Translations under genes and position numbers: made by a program | Assembly: GCA_000697335.1 (NCBI GenBank) | Contig: JNEM01012679.1 | Location: forward strand, 1 to 27,645 | Source of the DNA: Conidiobolus incongruus B7586 | Taxonomy: Eukaryota > Entomophthoromycota > Entomophthoromycetes > Entomophthorales > Conidiobolaceae | Direction: 5' to 3' | DNA length: 27,645 nucleotides | The notes under the pieces: model-generated | What the model saw: only the letters and a program-made list of their open reading frames with translations | Database searches by the model: none | What the model was told of the DNA's origin: nothing | Part shown: piece by piece, positions 18,897 to 27,645 of the stretch | Position numbering within the stretch: position 1 is the stretch's first letter | Layout: each line of letters starts with the position of its first letter

Positions 18897-21587
18897 TTAT
18901 TTAGTTTCTAATTGTACAAGTGGCCCTCCATTAGCGCTGTATCCTGTCTTTTTCATTCCAGCTTGATCAATTAATCCTCCCTGAGTAGGCTTCTTAGTGT
19001 CAGGCGATGTAGCTGTGTTTTTGGTAGAATTGGGTTTGTTGGTCATATTGGCTAATAATGAGCCGGGAGGAGGAGTAGTCTTTTGATCAGCATCCTTCTT
19101 GGTAGCTGTAGTTGATGATCCATTGGCTAATAAAGATCCCGATTGGAATTGGGGTTTCTTGCCCTTGTCAATATCGACCAATTTGGCCGGTGGGTTAGAT
19201 TCACTGGAGCCGTTATTTTGTTTGTCCTTAAGTAAGAATGGATTGTTTTTGATTCCTGTGGGCATTTCGCTCTTCTTGATCTTGACACTGGCCGTTCCTG
19301 ATGTAGGTTCTTTGGGTGTCACAGACACTTTGCGCAATTGCACATTGAATTTGTTCTCAGCATTGGCTACTTGGTTGGCTCCAGGTGGTGGGAATTTAGA
19401 CTTGATAGTGCTACCTGTGGGATTGAGCTTAGCTGCAATGGCACTCAATTCTGATTGGGGATTCTGAGCATTGCTCTGTAGAGTATCTTTGAAACGGGGC
19501 TTTGGTGGCATTGAATCTGTTCTACGGGGGGATTGTGGCGCAACTGATACTTTAGGCTTGGTGCCATTGAAGGTTTGTGAGCGGGTAGGCGTTAATGGAG
19601 ATTCGGGGATCTGGCGGTTTGTGGGTGACTTGAGATCTTCAGTGGAATCTGGAGTGCTGAGGTTGAGGGGTGAGGGGCGATGGGCTGGCATCATGCTGCT
19701 GTGCTTGGGTTTCTGCTGTTCACTATCCAACAATGATCCTGGCTGGAAGTTGGAACTGGACTGAATATTGACCATAGGCCCTGTTTGAAGGGTACGATGC
19801 TTATCCTTTTGAGCGTTGTTTGAGGAATCTAAAAGTGATCCATTCTGGAAGGGTTTAGGAGTAGAAGCATCAACCAAAGGACCAGCCTTGCGTTGAGGTT
19901 GCGTATTCTTAACTTGTTGCTGTTGCTGAGCGGCATTGTCAAGTAATGATCCATTCTGGAAGGGAGTAGGAGTGGATGCATCAACCAATGGACCATTGGT
20001 TGGTTGTTCGAACCTGACCGGTTTAACATTTGGTGTATTAGATTTAGCCAATAATGATCCTGATGCAAATACTTTATCAGATTCAGCATTCTTAGCTTGA
20101 GTATTCTCGCTCAAGACTGGAGCTTTAACAGCATCCAGGAGTGATCCCTTCTTGAATACCTCTGAAGTAGGCTTAGGAGTCATATCAGACTTCTTATCAC
20201 CAGAACCGAATAATTGCTTGAGAAATCTCAATTTGGAATTAGCTTCTTTCTGAGCCCTCATTCTAGTCTTAAAGGGAACATTAGGGTCTAATTCAGGGAA
20301 TTGCCCCTGATCAAACTCCAAAGTGGTAATTTCATTGGAATCCACATGATATTTGGGGGGAACAAAGAGACATTGATCATCTGGATTCTCTTCCCACATG
20401 GCCATGTTGCGGGAGTGGTAAATGGCCATTGACCAGTTTTTGAGAAGAATTTTGTTTTCAAAGCACAAGAAGTGAACATAATCCTTCTCGGGATTTTCGA
20501 ACATTAAGATCGAGTCTTGACTCTTGAGCCCAAGGCAGAATTGGGTTGGAGCCTTCTTGCGGGCATCGATTAAGCTGTATGCATCGAAGGAAGTTAAGCT
20601 ACATAGGAGGGAAGCGGAAGCGGGAGAGTTATTCTTAGCAATGAAAAGGTTGGCTTTTTTGAGGAAGAGATGTCTCTTTTCCCATTTACCATTTTTAACT
20701 TCATAGTACACAGCACTGGAGAATATGGGAGGGTTTGATGGAATAGCATTGATCACATTAGTTAGTTTTTTGGAATAACGGCGAAGGATGAGAACGTTGG
20801 AGCTTTCAGGTTCCCAGCCTTCAAGAACATCCATGATAGGTTCCCAGTCCCTAAGATAGCGTTCACATCTGAATCCACTGTTAATTTCAAATAACGTCCA
20901 AGTGTTATCTGCAGGTAAAAATCCTTTCTGAATAAAACCATCAATAACAAGTAAGGGTGTTGACAAAGAAGTCAATTGCACCACTTTGTGATTGCTGTTA
21001 TTCTCAATATATATTTTAGTGGTGAGTTTCTTAATATTGAATGTTTTAAGCTTTTCACTAATTAGTCTACGTCTCTCTTGTTCTTCGAGCTGTTCTGGAG
21101 TGAGTTCCTAATGATGAATAATTAGTACAGTGAATAACGTGTACAAAAGGGTGAATAGGGATACCTTTGGAGGTGGAGGAGGTGCTTTTTTCTCTTTGAT
21201 ATCTTCATCGGGGACGAAGAAAGAGAGACGGCTTGCACCAGTCAGACCGCCCTTACCAAAGTTTTCGAGGTCTTTTATTAATTCGTCTAAATCGGCAAAG
21301 TCTTCGGCTGTAAGGATTTGAGTTTGAGGTTTGAGAGACATTGGAAAGAGATTAGATCCTTTGATAGGTCGCTTGAGAGATCTTGGTGAATAAGGGGCTA
21401 GAAGCTGGTTGTTAGAATAATTATGATGGTTGGTGGTTATTATTTCAGGCTTGAGTTTTGGACGAACAGGTTTGGGTGAACCGGGTGGTGTTTCGTCTGT
21501 TAAATTTTCTGTAAAGATGACAGGGAGTTTGTCTTTAAGTTCAGTTAACTTGAATTTGGGAGGTGTAGGAAGATTTAAAGTAAGCAT
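18897..21587 (-). CDS. RA-PH adaptor, MRL/Grb7-like (paralogue B)
   Basis: The exons are 21165-21587 and 18897-21107, with a 57-bp intron at 21108-21164 (GTATCC to CATTAG, phase 0). The product is 877 aa. It has an N-terminal extension of about 82 residues absent from paralogue A, then an LD-like helix (ADLDELIKDLENFGK) and a poly-Pro stretch APPPPPK just before the splice. A charged helix (EEQERRRLISEKLK) leads into the RA domain at about 165-254. The PH domain spans about 268-374, followed by a 500-residue disordered tail. The helix-RA junction (EKLKTFNIKKLTTKIYIE) lines up well with the equivalent part of RIAM and Lamellipodin. The tail has 12 copies of a G-[SP]-L-[LV]-[DAN]-like motif between residues 461 and 874 and a PPKPRF segment that could bind SH3 domains. 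The likely role is to link a Ras-family GTPase and phosphoinositides to cortical partners. A downstream Met (MSLKPQTQ) matching the A start is an alternative start. Confidence 0.87.
19831..19993 (-). repeat. Coding tandem repeat in the tail of paralogue B
   Basis: Two near-identical DNA segments, 19831-19882 and 19941-19993, lie about 111 bp (37 codons) apart. Each encodes GPLVDASTPxPFQNGSLLD. Weaker flanking copies (TGPMVN...PGSLLD, and ASGSLL) continue the pattern on either side, so the tail seems to have grown by tandem duplication. Paralogue A has the same two units in a more diverged state. Confidence 0.75.
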
Positions 21588-21671
21588 TTAAATAATTCAG
21601 TATGATTTAATTAATTGTGGTTTGTTTATAATTTCTGTGAATGAATGATAGTCAAAGTGTAAACAAATTAG

Positions 21672-21756
21672 CCAATTGACTCGTGTTTCGGTGAATTATA
21701 TAAGTTGATGCGTTAATGAATAGAGACAATATCAAATTAGTCCGAAACGCGATTCA
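21672..21756 (-). promoter_or_regulatory. Candidate regulatory block upstream of paralogue B
   Basis: In plus-strand order: CCAAT (21672), GTTTCGGT (21685), TTGATG (21705), TAGAGA (21721), TCCGAAAC (21741) and GATTCA (21751). GTTTCGGT and TCCGAAAC form an imperfect inverted pair 56 bp apart. The block starts 85 bp before the ATG at 21587 and mirrors the block upstream of paralogue A. Confidence 0.45.
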
Positions 21757-24700
21757 GAGATGAGTTAATACTGATGATATATCAATTACTCTCACTCTTA
21801 ATATATACTAACTATGATTGATTCCGTTTTGGCAATGCTAATAATATGGTTTTCTGTGGTGAAATAGGCGTAATATATCACTATGGTCGTACTAAATTGA
21901 TTTTCATATTGGGCTATTCTATTTTATTAATTGCATTTCAATTTCATAAAATTTTCTCATATGATAATCATCATGTTCCACAGGAATGTATAAAATTTGA
22001 ATTGATAGTAAAAATGTAGTATATTTGATGGATTTAATTAATATTAATATTGTTAAAACTTGATATGGTTGCATATTTTCAATTAATATATGACCCCTAT
22101 ATCATATAAAACTCGGAATTAATAGAATATTAAACGTATATAATTTAAATCACTAAATATAGATGGTTGAAATAAATAATTTCAAAAATCATTTTAAAGG
22201 CATTTGGGCGTTTATTAAAATTCAAAATTGGCGCATAATAAACAATTAACTTTATTTAAGTACAAAAATTTAACCTACCATTAATTAAATGATTATTGAT
22301 TATTATTGCCAAATTATTTTATATCCTATGTTTATCTTATAAGGATACGTCAGTCCATTTATGTGGATGACTTGAAGTTGCCATGACTATTATTGATTAT
22401 TTAGCTTATATAATATCGACCTATATTCTCATTTTATCAATATTTGCAATTGTACATTATAGCCAACTCTATGATTTATGTTAACCACAGCATTTAGAAG
22501 CTTAAAAAGAGTTAAAACAGGTATTCAAGGTATGGATATGAGCCAGTTTATATAAGATATAGGCATTCTTTAATTCCATATCATTGATAAAAAGTTGATT
22601 TTCGTGTATTTTTAACTATATCAAGATTAAATATCAGTATTAACAAGTTATACCAATCATATCCCAAAATCAATTTAATAGTAATTTTTTGACAGTTTTT
22701 TGGCATATTAATATATTACTGTCAATTTTTCATTAATTCATCAAATTAATGAGAGAATGTTTCAGTGTCATCATTTATTATATGTGTAATTGACTATGAT
22801 TAGATAATAGTTGGTAATAATTTGGGTGGATGTGAATTCAGAGGATTGAACCATGTGGGATTTAAATAGTATGAATCATAATAAACTTATTAGTTTTGAA
22901 TATCTGGATACATTATGGTCTACCTATAATAATTGGTAGACATTTTTAACTGATAAAATAATTTTAGAACATTATATATATTCAATGGCTATAAATAATA
23001 GTACTTAGTGAATAGTATAAAAACATTAATAGTATAATCATATTATGTTTTCAATCATAATATATCTTTTCATAAATCATATCAATTACACTATGAAATA
23101 TAGATATTTGAAAACAATTATGAATATCTTATATTTGCCAAAATATTAAGGTATTACTTCTCAAGTTATCATTGAAATCCTTTTCTCCATGGTTAAAAAT
23201 ATATATAAGTAATAAATTATATTAGCTATATATTGATATTTTGGATGATTCATTCAATATATTATATACACATTGAATTTACATAACTCAAAACCATTAT
23301 ATTCAAAAACAAATAGCTTAAGTTTATACATAAATATGAAAATAGTCAACAATTGATCAAAAATAGAATAAAATATATAGGATTGGCAAAGTTTAGCAGA
23401 ATTTAATACTTTGTAAATAACCTTGAAATAATACATTAATATTTTATAATTGTATTCATGCCACGGTGAAATTAATATTTATACTTTAAATTTGACATAT
23501 TCTTTAATCAAATTATTTGAATAAAATTTGAATTTTATGAATTAATTGTGAAATAAATGACCAAAAGGGTTAAATATTTTAAAAGGAGTATCAAATGAGT
23601 ATATTGATAAGTAATAGACAAAATTTATAACAGTTATCATTAGATTAAAATTGTTTGATTTTATGGTATGATATATTAATGGCTAATGATATTATTCTAA
23701 TAAAATTAAGTTATTATAAACTAATTTTTGTTATATTCAATTTTATTATATAACAGACTACAAAATAAATAATCATATGTGTAATTTCTTAAATTATATT
23801 TTTTGTATAATATATTTAATGAGTTTTATGTATTATATATTATGTATAAATAGATGTTTATTTGCATTCAATAAAAAAGAACACTTTTCATATTTAATAA
23901 ATTTCAGAGATTGATCATTCAAAAATATATTAATATACAAGCATTAGAGGCATAGGTTATATCTTGTATTTCTTATTAGATTCATTATCAAAAATATATA
24001 TCATCAGAGCTGAAGGATTTAATCTATCAAGGATTTTATTAAATTTTTGAAATTTTATAAATTAGCTGAAATAACAAAATTCCACAAATGTTCAATAAAA
24101 TAACTAAATAATAAATTGATATAGCAATTATATATTAGAAATCTGTAGTGATTCAATAATAATGTGGTAACAAAAAGCAAAATATATGATTGCATATTAT
24201 AAAATGGCTTTATTTACTTTCAAGAACATTAAGCTAATATTTCAATTAAATCATAAATAAATATTGATTTGAATAAATTATAAAATGTGTTATTGCACTT
24301 TTATATTTTCATTTTGAAAGTAATATTGTAAACTATAAAATCAGCTTCAATAAAATATACAAGATGTTTTTTATTATTTATTTATTATCTAATTTTCAAT
24401 CCTTAAATGAATAAATATTATGTGTATAATGTTATCCTTATAAAGTTTTAAAACTTGGGACGATATAATTGATTATGAAGAATCAATAAATAAAGATCAC
24501 CATTGTATTATTTATGTCAATAAATTATAGATTTCACTCATCAGATTTAATGCATTATGAACTAGTGACAATTTTTGATATTAATTGGACATACAATGAA
24601 GTATTTTACTATTTAAAAAAAATATGCACTATACATAAAATTATTTATTTTACGATATAAAAATCAATTCAATCATAGAGATTGATAACCATTAAAATTT

Positions 24701-24930
24701 TATATTATTATCATTTAATTATTATAAACAGATCAATTATCATGTAAATATTGTTAAATAGGAAATTATTAGCTTCAACAAAACTAAAATTATATATCAA
24801 TAACAATATACATTTAAACATTATATTTTGATGTTATAGAGATATAATATTATGGTCAATGATTAGATTGTATAAAACATTTAATATAACACATTAAAAA
24901 CTAATTACAATTAACAATTAGAACAAATTG
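21757..24930. other. Long AT-rich region with two coding-like relics
   Basis: No intact gene was seen in 3.2 kb. On the plus strand, an ATG frame at 22383-22484 reads MTIIDYLAYIISTYILILSI and continues beyond its stop for about 20 more sensible codons. It looks like the N-terminal membrane segment of a decayed gene. At 22823-23008 (+) another frame contains MWDLNSMNHNKLISFEYLD and TFLTDKIILEHYIYSMAINN, split by a stop. The rest is A/T-rich with no supported feature. The 60-codon minus-strand frame at 23254-23436 has AT-driven composition and is not called. Confidence 0.3.
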
Positions 24931-26226
24931 TTAGGGTGAAGCAAGTTTGGTTGTTCTTCTAATTCCAGGAGGGGCATGTGCACCTATTGAAATTGAAGCT
25001 GGTCTTCGGGTAGCTCGAGGAATCTGTGATGAAGTTTGAGCTTGAGCCTGCTTTATGGCATTTAGTGACACGGGTGGGAGTTGACTAATAGACTTTGATT
25101 TAGTATGTGATCCATGAAAAGGCTTATTAATCAGGTCTTGGAAAGACATGTCAGTCAATGAAACCTTAGGTAGATGTTCATTAAGCTTAAGTTTGTCATG
25201 TAGAACTTTGACTTGTCTTCGATAATGATTGAGTGATGATTGAAGTTGTTTAATGTTTGATTCATATTTAGACGATTCTTCAATAATCCTTGAATTCAGC
25301 CTATCGTCAAATTCTTCTTGCAGCTTTTTATATATATCCGTATAATACTTGGTGCGACTGGAAGATAAATCTTGATAAAGCTGCTTTTGAAGTTCTATCT
25401 CAGCTTTCTGAGCTTGAATAGCCATTTGCTGTTGATGGACAGTTAGCAATAATTTTTGCATTTCAGGGTCATCAGATTCTGATATTTTTTGTAGTTCGGG
25501 AGAAGTTAAAGGAGAAGTATCGGATACAGCATTTTGGAATGACTGCAATTTGGTTTTAAAGGAATTAAGTTTGTCTAATCCTTCAGAAGTCAAGTTTTCA
25601 GAACCAACAGGCTCGATGAAAGAAGCTACACTATATGAGAAGCTGCTGTCTTCCGGAGCACTAAGTGATGGTGTCGATACAAGTGAACGGTCAATTAAAG
25701 ATAAATTTCTAAGGTGATTATTCTTCTTCAAATCAGGAGCAATCAAATTGGGTTCAGAATCTACATAGGGAGAATTAGGTGTGGTACCTCTATATTTCAA
25801 TAGTTCAAATTCTATATTGAATAATTTTTTCTCTATTGAAGTTGCAAGAGATAACGTTGCGTCCATTTTAGTTAAAGAATTTTCTAAATTACTGGTACTT
25901 TGGAAACTAGCTTCTGAATTTGGCTCGGATTCAACAGTTGGGGATTTTGGAACCGAGAAACTACTTTCTTCGCAAGAATTAGATGGGTTGTTAGATTTAA
26001 AAGCTTCACTAAAAGATATAATTAAATCTTCAATACATTCACAATATGTTTCAATTTCAATTTCTTCCTCACATTCGTTGTTTGCTTTTTTCGCCATATA
26101 ATCAAAAAGTGTTTGAATTTGACTTGGCCGATAGACACAGCCGCATAGTTGATTTGGCTGCTTTTCTAACTCTGCACAGGGAGTAATTACCAATCTATCA
26201 GAGTCAGCGACCGTAGTTGAGCTCAT
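24931..26226 (-). CDS. Coiled-coil protein with C-terminal SxIP-like motif
   Basis: The 431-aa intronless protein is not assignable to a family by eye. The N-terminal 75 residues hold paired cysteines (C28-x-C30, C62-x-C64) and an acidic stretch ECEEEIEIE. Residues 80-250 are Ser/Pro/Glu-rich with TP and SP sites, a pattern common in proteins controlled by proline-directed kinases. A coiled coil runs from about 254 to 350 (Gln/Glu/Lys-rich, MQKLLLTVHQQQMAIQAQKA at its start). The tail at 370-431 is basic and Ser/Pro-rich with SSQIPRATRRPAS. Its SQIP at 400-403, flanked by Arg, matches the SxIP motif that binds EB1-type microtubule end proteins, and a second SQLP lies at 381-384. No signal peptide or membrane segment is present. 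A cytoskeletal scaffold role is an inference. The ATG is preceded by TTTATTTAG, so a 5'-UTR intron is possible. Confidence 0.75.
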   Translation of the reverse strand: MSSTTVADSDRLVITPCAELEKQPNQLCGCVYRPSQIQTLFDYMAKKANNECEEEIEIETYCECIEDLIISFSEAFKSNNPSNSCEESSFSVPKSPTVESEPNSEASFQSTSNLENSLTKMDATLSLATSIEKKLFNIEFELLKYRGTTPNSPYVDSEPNLIAPDLKKNNHLRNLSLIDRSLVSTPSLSAPEDSSFSYSVASFIEPVGSENLTSEGLDKLNSFKTKLQSFQNAVSDTSPLTSPELQKISESDDPEMQKLLLTVHQQQMAIQAQKAEIELQKQLYQDLSSSRTKYYTDIYKKLQEEFDDRLNSRIIEESSKYESNIKQLQSSLNHYRRQVKVLHDKLKLNEHLPKVSLTDMSFQDLINKPFHGSHTKSKSISQLPPVSLNAIKQAQAQTSSQIPRATRRPASISIGAHAPPGIRRTTKLASP

Positions 26227-27559
26227 TGACTAAATAAAGATAAAGGGTTGGGCCGATTAATTAAAAATTGATGAGAATTAATAGTAAGGAAAGGGTTTAG
26301 AATTATATTAATTAGCAGTAAAATTTGTAATTAAAAAGTATTTTATATAAAATTGTTGGAATAAAGTTAATCAATTAAATTAATTTTCCTAGTTTGATAG
26401 TCTGAAATATACCAAAACACCCATAATATAATTACAATTATTAAATGCAAAATTTCATCCAAAAATTGTCAATAACTAGTTTTCTGATAAACCAATCATC
26501 AGATAACACTATAGTTTCATATTATATTGAACCAATGAGACTAATAAATATAACTTCATTTTATCCCCAAACTTGAGAGTAAATATTATTAGCAAATCAA
26601 ACAAATATTATAGATTTTTTAAATGTATTAACAAATATTCTGATAAAGTGTCATATTCGAACTCTTTGAAAATATAAAATATACATATTAACTATTAATA
26701 CAATATAGTAGTTCAATTATTTAATCAATTAAATAGATGTTAAATTAAATTACACTAATTATTACATCATAAAATGAAATCTAACTAAAAATTCTTCACA
26801 AAGTAATAAATAAATATAATCAAAAACTAATACAGACTTTTCATTCAGATGTTAAATACAAAATTGTATAATTGATTAACTTTTTAGATATTTGATTGTA
26901 ATCATAACATTTTATAATACTAGTTATAAAACTTTAATTACTAAAAAAATGTTAAATATGATACAAATTATTTCAATTTAATTGTGCATTAATTATTTTT
27001 ATCATTTTTAATTTTATGAATGAATATTTAATAATTACTTTGTTAAAAAGTGTCAAATAAAATAGAAGCTAATCAAAGGATCATAAATAAATTTGATTCT
27101 TTGTTATCTTTAAGTATATCGCACCAATATTAAATAGATGCTTTTAATCTTGAACTTTAATATTCAATTTAATAAGCTGAAATCAATTTAATTGATGGAT
27201 ACAGATTAATTAATTCAAATAGCAATGATTTTCTTTATAATGTTATAGAGTTAGAGCAATGTACATATATTTAGGAAATGTATTAATATTTATATAGATT
27301 AATGCATACACCATATAAAAAATTTTACTATTTTTATTATTGCAAATGAGTAACAAAATTAAATCGTTATAACATAATTAATCATACTAAACTAGTTTAT
27401 ATTAAAATTAATTTTATTAATAATTTATTACAATATTTGTATGAAATTATATAATGTTTGATTCACAAGTTTAAAAAAATTAATTTTTAATGTTTTATAC
27501 ATTGAAATTTACTAATTATTAGTATGGAAATTAAGAAATGGCAAATTTTTTAATTTCTG
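26227..27559. other. AT-rich region, no gene seen
   Basis: This lies upstream of the coiled-coil protein gene and runs towards the window edge. No open frame, splice-linked coding segment or RNA gene could be supported. Composition is A/T-rich throughout. Confidence 0.4.
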
Positions 27560-27591
27560 ATCTTTCAAACATATTATACATTTTGAAAGAT
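27560..27591. repeat. Perfect 10-bp inverted repeat (hairpin)
   Basis: ATCTTTCAAA at 27560-27569 pairs exactly with TTTGAAAGAT at 27582-27591 around a 12-nt loop. A (TA)n run (27591-27608) follows directly. It could be a cruciform-prone site or the end of a small element, and no function can be assigned. Confidence 0.6.
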
Positions 27592-27645
27592 TATATATAT
27601 ATATATAATATAGGAAAATAAATATTTTCAAACTATATATATACT

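Noticed and set aside
19099-19764. Two long plus-strand frames (122 and 97 codons) opposite paralogue B
   Set aside because: They are antisense shadows of a strongly coding, compositionally biased tail. The minus-strand frame continues the RA-PH protein without interruption.
23254-23436. 60-codon minus-strand frame with Tyr/Phe/Ile/Lys-rich product
   Set aside because: The composition is what A/T-rich DNA gives by chance. There is no domain, splice support or conserved-looking segment.
1-27645. tRNA, rRNA and CRISPR arrays
   Set aside because: No TTCGA-type T-loop with a matching acceptor stem, no conserved rRNA words and no regularly spaced identical repeats were seen.

Overview
The window looks like nuclear DNA from an AT-rich, early-diverging fungus. 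The evidence is a fungal-type V-ATPase subunit A gene with many 49-64 bp introns, a secreted GH18 chitinase, an EI24/Rrt8-type membrane protein, and long intergenic stretches that are almost pure A/T. An entomophthoralean such as Conidiobolus would fit. That placement is inference from composition and gene content, not from a marker search.

Layout: 1-600 is an ultra-AT block that looks like a badly decayed Tc1/mariner-like transposon. At 2677-3530 (+) lies a two-exon gene for a Ser/Asn-rich protein of unknown function. At 3896-6151 (-) is the eight-exon V-ATPase catalytic subunit A gene (619 aa, no intein), whose first coding exon is the ATG alone. From about 8090 to 9166 (+) there are remains of a leucine-rich, possibly F-box-like gene. 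At 9357-10820 (+) is the chitinase. At 11093-11649 (+) is a four-exon gene for a 134-aa Cys-rich single-pass membrane protein, which no long ORF reveals. At 11966-12802 (-) is the EI24-domain protein.

The most unusual part is 14388-21587 (-), a tandem pair of paralogous RA-PH proteins (786 and 877 aa). Their coiled helix, Ras-association domain and PH domain follow the order and spacing of the animal MRL family (Mig10/RIAM/Lamellipodin) and Grb7-type adaptors. They carry an N-terminal LD-like helix and a disordered C-tail with many copies of a G-[SP]-L-[LV]-[DAN] motif. Both genes share an intron position and an apparently duplicated upstream block containing GTTTCGGT. A further gene at 24931-26226 (-) encodes a coiled-coil protein with a C-terminal SxIP-type motif in a basic, Ser/Pro-rich setting. 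That suggests, but does not prove, microtubule plus-end association.

The genes do not form an operon or pathway. The RA-PH pair (Ras-family signalling to membrane and cytoskeleton) and the SxIP protein could both concern polarised growth, but nothing in the sequence links them. Several AT-rich gaps hold short coding-like fragments interrupted by stops, many of which read as TAA or TAG where CAA or CAG would be expected. This suggests decayed genes and a C-to-T mutational bias.
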